Below, in pieces: positions 53,801 to 64,000 of a DNA stretch of 64,000 bases. The stretch lies in contig BSDZ01000021.1 in NCBI GenBank assembly GCA_030268105.1, forward strand, positions 1,860,001-1,924,000, read 5' to 3'. The notes below the pieces were generated by a model. The model was not told the DNA's origin. It did no database searches and saw only the letters and a list, made by a program, of their open reading frames with translations. Made by a program: the position numbers and the translations under genes. The DNA comes from Volvox africanus (Eukaryota; Chlorophyta; Chlorophyceae; Chlamydomonadales; Volvocaceae). Numbering within the stretch: position 1 is the first letter of the stretch; each line of letters opens with the position of its first letter.

Positions 53801-56800
53801 ACCAGGCAGGACCTGCATTAGACCGCAGACTAAAAAGCAAGTTTACACGCGGATTGTCAGGGCGCAAAAGAGAAGAACATGCAGTCCATGTGGAATTGCG
53901 TTGCGCTGCCGAGGACCCTTGGGAGCGCCGCCAAGAGGTGGAACACAAGCCATGCACGTGGGGTACTCATATAGAAGTTAGTTGCGCACGCGGGCCGTGA
54001 ATAGTACCGATAAAGTCCGCTTCAAGGTTCATGTCCTATTTCCACGGCAAACCCCATCCTCCTACGCTGCGCCATGCCAGCCGCACAAACTCACTTCCTT
54101 TAAAAGGGTCCTGCTTAAGGAGCGCCACCTGCTCCTTATCCTTGGCCAACGGATGCTTCTCCTGCGAGCGAAAAGGCATGGGAGGCGGCATTGGAATGAA
54201 AAAGGTTTTGAGAAGACACAAAGGCGCAACATCTTTCCCAGCATTCCCCCTGCCCGTCGCCTATGGCCAGCCGCATGGTGGTCCATGCACTGGTCCACTT
54301 TCCTAAAACCGCTTTCCTAGCACTCCTCGCACCACCAGACCTTCCGGGTCCCGAGTCATCACAAACACTGAGCGCAATCCCCCCTCCTAACTATTCACCA
54401 CATGAGGTGCAAAATGAACGGTAATGGCAATGCACTCCCGTCGCATGCAAAAGCGCGTATACATACATCACCGAAGGCCATAGAAATTCCAGGAACTCCA
54501 ATCCACAGAGCCCGTGCGAACCTGGAATGCCCTCTTGGCCGCTTCCAATGCGGAGTTTTGGAATGGCAGCAATAGGTCGTACACCTGCTGCGGAGACTCC
54601 AGCGGCACGTTGCCCTGACGTAACAGACGTAGACGGAGGCGCAGTAGGGGTGGGCATGGATGAGGTTAACAACGGCAAAGGGCCGCCAAAGATGGAATGG
54701 GCGATCCGAGTCTGCCGGACAACACATTCCCTGTGCGATCGCCTGCCAGCGATCGAATGAAACCGTGTGAATCACGAGGCTCTCGCTGAGAAACCGTGTT
54801 ACACAAGCCAACCTTTCAATGTCGCTACCTGCCTGTCTCCCTCTACATCATTCCACCACATCTCTTACTCCCGCACATCCGTACCTTGACTTCCATGATT
54901 GGCGACGGCAGCCCGGGCTCTCCTACAAGCTCATAGCAGAACTCCCCTTGGTCCTTGTCTCGGAATAGCACTGTGCAATAGGCCGTGGTCATGCTGAAGG
55001 GAAGGAAGAAGCCCTTGATGCGCTCCGAGGCGTTCTGCTTAAGCCGTAACCGATTACGGTCCAATCCGAAGGCGTCCGGCCACAGCCGGCCCCACTTGGC
55101 GGCGATCTCTTCAGCAGTTGGGGTTTCTGTGGTGAAGAAGCGAAGGCGTGCGGGATGGTATCAAGCAGCAGAGGAAGAAGCGGGGGTAGAGCTGGTGTAG
55201 GGGCAGGGGAGCAGAGCGTCTAGTGCCACTTGCACATAACAAGCGTGCTACGCGGAAGCAGGCTGCAAGCAATGTACAACCTACGCGGCGGACATGGGTA
55301 GCACATGCTAGCTCGTATTTGCTTTGGCGATGTCCGGGTGCGGGTGCATGCGAGGCGATATGGGCATATCATGGCTGGTTAGTGGATACTCCATAAAGCA
55401 CGCTGCTGCTGCCGCAGCTTGTTGGCTTGCGTCCGCGGCTGTCCTTGGAACCATTGGAAATACATCTACATAAGCTCTATGGGGATAGCAAGAGCCGAGA
55501 CACGCTGAGGAGAGCGAGGGGCCAGCCCGTCCGTTCATACCTCTGTTAAACTCACCGAACTGCTGGGCCTTGCGGCCGCTGCGCTTGCCGACGGCCCGGC
55601 TGCGGGCCGCCGCTGCAGGGCTGATCTTTGCAGCCGCGGGGTCCTCCTCCTTCTTCGGAAGAGGCTCCGCGGGCTCATGCAAGACCTGTATTGTGAAGTC
55701 GCCATCTGCATAAACGAACGAAGCAGTTTGTCGGTTCCAGCGGGACGTGGACGGTCGCCACGATACTAATAGGTGCGGGTATGGAGGAACAACCAATCAG
55801 TGCCAGCGCATGAGCACATCCGTTCTAGCCTAGCTAAGAAATTTAAACATCATGGTCTGCATGGAATGCAAGTTTCGCGTGTCACGACACCGTGGTGCAT
55901 GTTGCACAAGCCCAAGCCTCCGATATCACCCCACACGTACCCGCCGGAAAGGGGTTCGTGACGGTGAACTCAAACATCTGTAGCTCGTATAGAGGACCTT
56001 CAGTACGCACTCGTTTGAGAGGTGCGCGGGTGTTGACTTTGCAGGCAAGCTGGAACACAAGCGTGGCGGCGTGCACACCACCCTCCCGCTTGCTCATCAG
56101 CACCAACCTGGAGGTCTGTGGACACGGGGTATACGATAGCACATAGTATGTGAAAACAAGTACGTAATTGACTCTGTAAACTTTATATACGTGTGTGGTT
56201 TAAAGTTGCTGGCAAGCAGCGTCTGAATTTCTTGATCCCCGGCGTAAAGAAGCAACCCACGGCTCCGCCTGGACAATCGGTGCAGATCCCTGTAAGCGCT
56301 TGCGCTCGTACAGTAACTTGGTGTACCCAAGAACCCAAGGACCTACCTGCGACAACGTGTTGGTGGGCGTGCAGCGGATAACCAGCTTGGCGGAGATTTT
56401 GGGCTCAATCCGCAGCGAGGACGACTCAATGGAAAAGTCACGGTGCCCCTCCAAGCGGGCCGAATAGCTAATGGCCTTTTTGCTGGGGTTGGTTAGCTCC
56501 AGCTCCTTGCACTGCGGAAAGAAAGCGGAGAAACAAGAGAGCGGAGGAGTTATCCGGGGCACGGGAGCCAGGCATGCGATGTGCATCTGTGTGCAGCTGA
56601 AGAAGCAGAAGGCTTTGGTGCTAAAGCAGGAATTAAGGAAATAAGAGTTGGTGTACTCCTGTTTGGGCCTGGCCCCTACCAGACCCAAACAGGAACCTTG
56701 CAGGCGTTCTTTAACTCTCCTGTCAGCCAGACAAACACCCTTTCCCACACAACATCGCTGGCGCCCTTGCCTGCGTCTCCCCAAGTTTGCAAGCAAAGTC

Positions 56801-59800
56801 GATGCAGGATCGCGGCACGAACTGCGGTAGCGTGTGGTGTAAATATAGCACAAACACCATCATGTCATGTGGGTTGGGGTTCACGATCTCGTCCACGGTG
56901 ATCTCGTACGGAAGGCCAAGGTCCTGCACGGCATACAGTGTCGCGCACAAGGGGAAGCGAGCTCTAGGGAGGTTGCGAAAGGGTTCAGAAAGTGGAGAAA
57001 GCACTAGTCACCCACATACCCCAGGTTGGTTATGTTTCCGGTCGAAACCCCGGGAAGGAGATCCTGACATAGGCGAAGGGTTGGGCCCCTTACACTCGTG
57101 GATCCGCGCCCCCCTTTCATCCCAATATGGCCCGCGATCCCTCCGTCCCCAGAGCCCCGCCCACCGTCATGATCTTGAGCACCATCTCCGCATTCTCGCG
57201 TTTGTCCTGCTCGTCCCGGCAATCCAGGCGCAACACTTTTTTCTTTTTCTCCAGTCCGGGCCAGTAGCCGGACAGCAATGCAAAAAGTACGCTGGCGTCG
57301 GACAGATCTACGAGGGGAGCATGAGGATAAGGAGCCGGAAGAGGGGACAAAGCTGCATTATATGGAACGCGCATTTGATAGAGATCAGAGCTGAACAACA
57401 AAAACAAGATAAGTAATAAAGCTAGCGAGTGCTATTTATAGCGAACCTGAGGACACGGATCGCCCTCCTCGAGTCGTACCACTCATCGGACGTAAGGTCC
57501 TGTACCGCAGCTAACCCGGCTTAAGCTACGCATAGCCCGCATTAGCTCCTGCTACGAGACTTTGCCAAAGGAAGAGAAACCCCCTCTCAGCGGTTGAAAA
57601 ACTGTCCCGCCACTGGCGCGACGCGCCGGGCCGCGAGAGGGCTAAAAAACGCGAACGCATAAGGGCAGCCACGAACCCCCAAGTCGAGGTAGTGCTCCCG
57701 CAACGCTGAGGAACCTGCGGCCCAGCCGCCGAAGGCTTCGATAATATCCAGGGGCACCCCCGCCGCGCGAGCGGCGGAAGCACCGCCGCGACGCAGACTG
57801 TACAGGGTATGTACGGGCCGAAGCCGCTCCAAACCGCACTGCGACAAAACACGACCAAACCAACGCTCCGCCCCTTGCGTTGTCTGGCGCACCGGCCAGA
57901 GACGCGACGTATCCCGCGCAAATAACTGGGAAAGGGCCACCCGTAGGTGCGGTAGATTGCCCAACGGAAACTGCAATACCGGGGCCAACTCAGGCGCGAC
58001 TAAGTCTGTTGTGGCCAGCTAGGGTGATTGTAGTTGCGTTGGTGCTTATGATTTCTGTTATCACAGGGCACGATGTCCCGACGGCCGGCCAGCAGTCCGC
58101 ACCTGAGTCGAAGTTTGTGATCCGCTGGAACTTGGGCCCAAACTCCCGGGTGCAGTGGGCAGACATCCAAGCCAGAAGCGCTGACTCCGCGACGCTATAG
58201 AAGTTGGAACCAATGATGGACGAGTCGGGGGGCAACTCCAGGTTCTCAGAGCCTGGTGGGAGGCAGATGAACATGGGGCCGAGTGACCCGACAGGGATCT
58301 GTGTCACGGACATGGAGGGACCCCGGTAAGAATTAAGAGTTTGCAGGGCTGCATCCCAGCCTGCGAGGTAATGTAACAACCGGTACGTTCCCACCTAAAA
58401 GCTTGTACTCTTAATAAGATTATACGTGGCGCCCTCGTTCCAGTTGCTTCCTTACCCCAACATCACCACGCACCTGGCATCGCTCGTAGGCTCTTGAGCG
58501 TAACTCTGCCTAAGACAAACACCTTGAAGATCTGAAGTACCATGGAGTTCCACGCCTGGGCTGACACCACTTGGAAGTTCGCCTCCACCTCACTCCACAT
58601 GTCCAGAGCCTCTAACTCGTCGCTGTTATCTGGGGCGGCAGTGCTGCGCTCGTTCATAACTCTGCAGCCGCGCGGATAGCACGAATGGCATCAGTGCCCT
58701 CAGAAATAGAGAACCGGGCGACGAAGGGGATTTTGACGGCAACACAGAGAGTAGTTATAACGATGATAGAGGTTTTAGGACTTGGCAAGACAGGAAGGAG
58801 GCTAAGCAACACGAGTCTGGCCCAGATGATCGGGACCAGTTTGCAATAGGAAATGTCCTCTTGGATGTTTAGATAAATCAGCTGGATGGTTAGCTGGATG
58901 TGTGACCCCGCCTTTCCGCTTGCCTGCAGAAGTCTTCATACTCGAGCAGCATCTCGGGCTTCACGGCATTAAGCAAGCAGCCGTGCGACTTGAGGAACAC
59001 CTGAACAGCGTCGTACTGTTGCAGCAGTTGCCGCACTGCCTCCTTGCGGTTGTTGCTCAGCTTGAAGATCTGAAGTGGGTTTGGGTGGGCATCGCCGTGA
59101 ATGAATGAGTGAGCGGCGGTGGGCAAATAGCTTCTGGTCATGCTGCTGTTCCTGCGGCTACCGAAGGTCTAGGTCATAGTGGCTGATGCTGCGCCTACGG
59201 CCTTTGGGACTGTAATTACTGCTACACCTCAGGTGGAGAGGGGGCGATGAAGCTGATTCATCGCCTCCAAACTGCGCTCTTGGGCTTTCAATGTTTCTTC
59301 ATTCCCGTCCCCTTCTCGTTCACGTGACAACACAAAACATGCTCGCACCTTGCCAGGCACCGTCTTCCCACTGAGCATCTCCACAATCTCCAGCAGCAGC
59401 TTGCCGCGGCTAACCATCATCTGATGCCCCAGGTTGTCGAACGGACCGCGTGTGGTGGTAGCATTGAGGTAGCGCGACACACCGCGACACGATGTTTCCG
59501 GGCCTAGGCACATATGCGGCGGCGGCAGCACGTAAGCAGCCTCCTCCAGGAACACCGGCATTCCGGGTTCATGGCTGAACACCAGCTGGCTCTTGTTGAC
59601 TCCCATGAAGGCGCCGTGTGTGAGCAAGGAGTTGTCGGTCGTGCCGGTGACGGACATGGAGAAGCGCTTTCCGTCCTCGTCCATGAAGTCAATGTTGGCG
59701 GTGAAAGACATGGGCTTGGGCGACATAAAGGATACCACCACCGGTAGCCGATCCTTGGCAAGGCCTGGGTAGGTGCGTTTCAGATGCGGTATGTAGAATG

Positions 59801-62800
59801 TATACATGTGCGGGAGAGGCGGACCAGTTTGGATTGATAGGGGACGTGGTCGTAGATATTCATCTTCCCTGTGTTACGTTCCAAACTATAACACCAGCAG
59901 CACCTGCCACCTTTGATCTGTGTGACAACCGCTCTCGTCACTCACCCGCCCACTCTCTCCCCCACGATGCCTCTTCCGCTCCTTAATGCCCCTCCTCCCA
60001 ATCGCCAGCTCACCGATGATAGTTCCTTCCGGGAACTCCACCTCCATAGGCAGATGGCCCTCGTCCGCAGGCAGCTTGTACTTGAGTTCAAGGTTGTCGT
60101 AACCATTATTAATGACGTAGAAAGTAGCTGTGCTGCGCAGGCCTAACGGCACGGGCGGCAGGAGGCACTCACGCATGTCGAAAGACAGCCTGTGGGCAGC
60201 GACAGGGGCGCGTGTAGGAAGGGACCATGGAGGGTATTAGATGGAAAGGCCGTATTCAGGGAACGACTATGCTGAAGGGCAGGCAAATACTTGGATATTA
60301 TCATGGGGGAGTGGACGGGGGAGGTGTCCAGAGAGGTATCCCGAAGCATTCCAAATGACAAAAAAGCTTACTAAATTGCCGGAGGCTAAAGGTTTGTGCG
60401 CAAACCAGATTAGCAGGCAATAACATTTAATTTAAAAAGGATTTAATTTTATTAATTTTGTTATTAATTTTGTTTTATAATTTAACCGCTGGGATTGCGG
60501 AGTCTAAATAAAAATGAGCAAGACGTCAGGTCTCCGTAATTCCGTGGCTCTGATCTCCCAAGCCAAGTTACGATAGAACTCTCGATCATAGCTGTCAACA
60601 AAGATGTGCCCACCCCTTACCCTTCTATCACCTCAACCCCCTATTCTTTCGCTCTCCACCGACACCCCAGTCCTTCCCACCACCAACCTGGGATACTGCC
60701 CCACACCCTGCACCTCGATGTGCAGGTAGGGCTCATCCGTCGTGTCGTCCAAGTACACCGGGATGAGTGCCTCGTAGGCGCGCGAGTCACGGGGACAGAA
60801 TCGGAGCTGTACACCCACCATCTCCTGGGCGCCCACCTGTAATAACAGGATGGACGGGCAGGAAAATTGAGAGAGGATTTCGCGGACGTAACTGCTGTGT
60901 GTCCTAAACCCTAAGATAGCACGTTCTCACGTATCTCCTGCCTGGAAATGTGGACGTTCTCAAAGCTAGTCCTGTATCCTTGGCCCTTCACACGCCTGTT
61001 CCAATGCTAGCTTTGCTATGCTACTGGGCTTACTTGCTGCTACCCTTGGCCACGCAAATGAATACGCACAGTATGGCATACTAGGTCACACCCTCGTATC
61101 AACGCGCTTCAGCCGGGCGCACCTCCAGTGGCTGCATCGGTGTGAGGTCCATGGTGTAAATGCCCTTGACCGGCAGGCCCGCGGAATGAGGTGCAGGGAA
61201 CGGCTCACCAAAAGAGACCACCACCGGCTTCTCCTCTAGAAATTACAGCAGCAAATTGCAGCGAGAGAACAAAGATAAGCGGCGATCAGCATTGCAGACC
61301 TCTTGCTGCCCGTGTTCATGCACAATGCAACAGTCAATCACATGGTATGCACAATGTCTTCGACTCCGCCCGCGCAGGTAAAGTCCCCTCGCAGTTGCAT
61401 TCCTGGACCCATGCGTTTCTACGGTCTGGACATGTAAACTTCACGCATCCACCCAATGGCTCCATTTCGGCTTTTGAATTTTCAGGTCCGCTGCCATAGC
61501 AACGAATTTACAAAGCCGTTGCCGGCGTGCATTCAACCTCCCCAGCCTTCTGGCCGTATCGTTGCCGCACCCTGGTTGGTGACGTAAAGGTCGATGACGT
61601 AGGGCGCTTTCATTTGGTTGGAGCGGATGACCACCTTGTTGGCGAAATCGACCAAGGTCTTGGACAGAATGATGCGGGGATTCATCCCCCGGCCCGTCAC
61701 AACCTAAAGGGGCCCGTGTATAAAGCGGCGCATGGCAATTCAAGAGTCATAGATGGGTTCTGCCTGCTACCAGTACAGGTGCGGAGGAAGCTTACATCAT
61801 GCATACAATTCCTACACGAATGTGCTTGGCCCTGTCGCCCCAATGGGCGCTCAGCGCGCACATACCTTCCTTACGGGCGGTACAGCGTTGCCCCCCGCCG
61901 TCACTAGGTTGAACGCCAGCTCCACGTCCCGCTCGCGCTGTTCCATGGGCCGGAAGTCCAGCAGCAGCGGCAGCTCCTTGCCAGGGTTGATGGTGATTCG
62001 GTATTTAAAGCCATCGTGCGCTGCAAATGAATTTAGAAATATGAATAAATTAGAGGCACGGGTGAAAAGAATCAATATGGTCTCACTCAATTTTACATGC
62101 AACACTATGCAACTGGATCCCCGAGGGGGGCATTCAGGCTCTAGTTCCGCCCGAACCTCAACTGCATACCCACACTCACACATCGATCTGAAGCCCAGCG
62201 ACGATGACTGACGACGGCTGCCGTTCCGGCTCCCCCTTGCACTGCCGAAGCGGCTTCCCAGCACCTGACCACCTGTGGCACCAATGGCCTCCAGTGGGCA
62301 CGCTTCGTAGTCCGCAGTAGACCAGGCATCCTTTGGGCACAGCAGCTGCAGGTCTGGGTGCGCCACCAAGTCACACATGAGCGTGGCGGCCACCTGGGAG
62401 GTGTTGTGCAGCGTTAACGGCAGGCGGGAGGAGCTGCCCACGAACACGGACCCGAAGCTGAACTCGTCCTGGGGAGCGCGAGGCGAGGTAAGGCGGAAAG
62501 TTCCATTTTGGCGAGCTTGAATACGTTGACGTGAGACACGGGACCGGGTAAATAGACAACGTCCCGACGAGAAGTTAGGTGCAGCTAGGCAGGATAGCCC
62601 TTAAACGCAAACATATGTACTGCATCACAGCGTTCCGGGTTGATAGGCCCCGAAAGCCTACATATCTCACCCCGTCCCTCCCTGCTTTCATACGCTGTCG
62701 CTCCAATATCTGCTTCATGCGACTAGAACTGCACCTGTTCAATCTCCACGTTGGGGACAACTGCTTCCGCCCGGAAAGGTATCTTGACAATGTTTCCCCC

Positions 62801-64000
62801 GCGCATCTCCAGCAATAGGGCGTTGGACATGACGCCCGGCTCCGTAGCGGTGAAGAACACCTCGATGTCCAGAGTTTCGTCGGCGGCAATCCGGCCGCCG
62901 TTGGGCTTGGCGAGGAGCTGTGGGATTAATAGAGGGTAAACAGAAACGCAGCCGAAAGACCATACAACACATCGGGCGCATGCGTGACGAAGAGGTTGGA
63001 GCCGAACTCAATTGGTAGAGCCGTTTTGCACATGTTTGTGATAATGCGGAGCGTAACGTACACGCCGAATTGTTGCCCAGAAGCTGATAGCACTTGTGGC
63101 GGCAGACACCCTGGCGCATACACACCATTTCCCGTCGCCTGCCTGCCACGGCCATTCAAATAACCTCCCATGTAACGTTCCATTAAACCCCTCAGTCCAA
63201 ATCTCCACCATTGCATCATTCTCCATATGCATAATTCCGTTGTAATATTTACCCCAGATTTTAGAGCGGCCCCACCTGATCATTCGGCTGGAAGCGAAAG
63301 GCTGTGTCGCGGCTGCCATGGTTCTTGATCTGCAGCACGGCGCACTGTTGGATGCCCACCGGCACAACCGACACAAACAACTCCTTGTCCTTGGGTCGCA
63401 CACTGCCCTCCGGAAGCTCCCCAGTCATGTATATCCGCTTGGGAGCCTCGCCTGCAGGGCAGGTTACGTAGTTACCAGTGTTTGTGCGTGTGTGCATTCT
63501 CAAGTAAACCAACAGGTAGGACGTTTCCTGTCGCGGCAGCAACATTCACGTACATTGGCCACCTATCAGCGCAGCACTTGTGTGGGTCTTTATGTAGATA
63601 CCGCTGCCACGTGAGGCAACAGCTGCCCAACAGTTTCTCTCCATTCTGACACCTATCACATGCTTCCTGCGTTTTTATAGCCCCCAACCATCAGCTCACC
63701 TCCCACCATCTTAATGATGAGGAAACCCTCCTGCTTGGGTGGCCCCATCAGGTCCGGCGACCAGCGGATCACCACCTCAACGGAGGACTGGCTTCGGATG
63801 ACACCGCCACCTCCGGCCGACACCTACGGGCGAGGATGGGAGGATGGATGAAGCGATGCCAAACCGTCAGGATAAGGCTGAAGGGTAATGGGGCAGAGGG
63901 CGGGGTGGGCCCGAGAGGCGCGATTATGAAGATCCCTTATGCCACCGCGGCAACAAACTCGGGCATGACTATATCTGGTGTAGACCAGTTTCCGTAAGCC
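47850..64000 (-). CDS. CFAP47: CFAP47, cilia- and flagella-associated protein 47 (C-terminal part)
   Basis: About 34 exons encode roughly 2,200 residues; the 5' part lies right of the window. Clear exons include 63700-63823, 63276-63451, 62735-62917, 62180-62468, 61866-62020, 61571-61703, 61123-61235, 60688-60836, 60014-60189, 59349-59764, 58103-58298, 57165-57307, 56819-56923, 56347-56511, 55941-56115, 55541-55705, 54885-55126, 54522-54614, 54095-54161, 53312-53727, 53011-53155, 52677-52874, 52517-52558, 52322-52387, 51830-51981, 50914-51373, 50530-50652, 49527-50050, 49276-49377, 48718-48904 and 47850-48371 (TGA). Repeated immunoglobulin-like ASH/MSP modules flank a calponin-homology region. 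Diagnostic stretches are INNGYDNLELKYKLP, VTGTTDNSLLTHG, EMLSGKTVPGK, FDSDLSDASVLFALLSGYWP and VDEIVNPNPHDMMVFVLYLH. CFAP47 is an axonemal protein needed for motile flagella. Joins around 58298-59069 and near 62970-63090 are unresolved. HYDIN and CFAP65 share ASH repeats, but the CH segment fits CFAP47. Confidence 0.88.
51591..51652. repeat. Purine-rich simple repeat in CFAP47 intron
   Basis: Imperfect GGGGAGAGAGGCAGA-like units on the plus strand, a polypyrimidine tract in the CFAP47 transcript. No function inferred. Confidence 0.7.
56658..56693. repeat. 36-bp hairpin in CFAP47 intron
   Basis: CCTGTTTGGG...CCCAAACAGG. Fifteen-bp stem with one mismatch and a 6-nt loop, between exons 56347-56511 and 56819-56923. 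Confidence 0.8.
57587..57988 (-). mobile_element. Tyrosine recombinase fragment in a CFAP47 intron
   Basis: An open frame of 133 codons, ending in TGA at 57587, lies wholly inside the intron 57308-58102, on the same strand as CFAP47. It reads as the C-terminal catalytic part of a tyrosine recombinase: YSLRRGGASAARAAGVPLDI (box II Arg), FGGWAAGSSALREHYLD (Trp and the nucleophilic Tyr), preceded by a helical region. Spacing and the RRGGAS form resemble recombinases of DIRS-like or Crypton-like eukaryotic transposons (family assignment is inference). Only about 110 nt separate its upstream end from the CFAP47 exon, so the first catalytic Arg box is missing; the element is truncated. No terminal repeats were identified, though 57430-57586 probably belongs to it. 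Confidence 0.7.

Noticed and set aside
56205..56300. Possible extra CFAP47 exon after a CTTACAG acceptor
   Set aside because: The flanking exons 56347-56511 and 55941-56115 join directly in phase; the extra frame adds nothing like an ASH strand.

Overview
The window is nuclear DNA of a green alga of the Chlamydomonas/Volvox group (inferred). Genes are split into many short exons with GT...AG introns. 3' regions carry TGTAA, the usual polyadenylation signal of these algae. The gene set combines plastid proteins (acyl-ACP desaturase, CCS5/HCF164), a plant-type calcium-dependent protein kinase and ciliary or centriolar proteins (CEP70, OSCP1, CFAP47). All gene models below were made by hand from codon frame, intron phase and remembered family motifs. 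No alignment was run.

Layout. 1-5386 (+): the 3' part of a CEP70-like centrosomal coiled-coil gene. 5826-9522 (-): a calcium-dependent protein kinase with an N-terminal C2 domain, convergent with CEP70. 9523-13961: a long stretch without a recognisable gene, holding an exact 252-bp tandem duplication and a TG microsatellite. 13962-16345 (+): OSCP1. 17999-22950 (-): an unrecognised cysteine-rich, apparently single-pass membrane protein. 25650-28411 (+): plastid stearoyl-ACP desaturase FAB2. About 28880-30180: an AT-rich island. 30371-31984 (-): ribosomal protein eL27. 33352-34881 (-): CCS5/HCF164, a membrane-anchored thioredoxin-like protein. 36585-39146 (+): a secretory-pathway sulfotransferase-like protein. 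40332-45964 (-): a secreted PI-PLC-like phosphodiesterase. 47850-64000 (-): the C-terminal part of CFAP47, running off the right end, with a tyrosine-recombinase transposon fragment in one intron.

There is no operon logic here; these are independent eukaryotic genes. CEP70, OSCP1 and CFAP47 are all tied to centrioles or cilia in other organisms. FAB2 and CCS5 act in the plastid. The sulfotransferase and phosphodiesterase both have signal peptides and probably act in the secretory pathway or cell wall.

Six complete models (kinase, OSCP1, FAB2, eL27, CCS5, sulfotransferase) sum to whole codons with consistent phases at every join. The phosphodiesterase, the membrane protein and parts of CFAP47 have unresolved joins. 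No tRNA, rRNA or CRISPR feature was found. Points most worth a second look are the C2-kinase fusion, a GA...AG intron in CCS5, a 41-nt candidate intron that swaps transmembrane frames, the recombinase fragment inside CFAP47, and two near-perfect hairpins.
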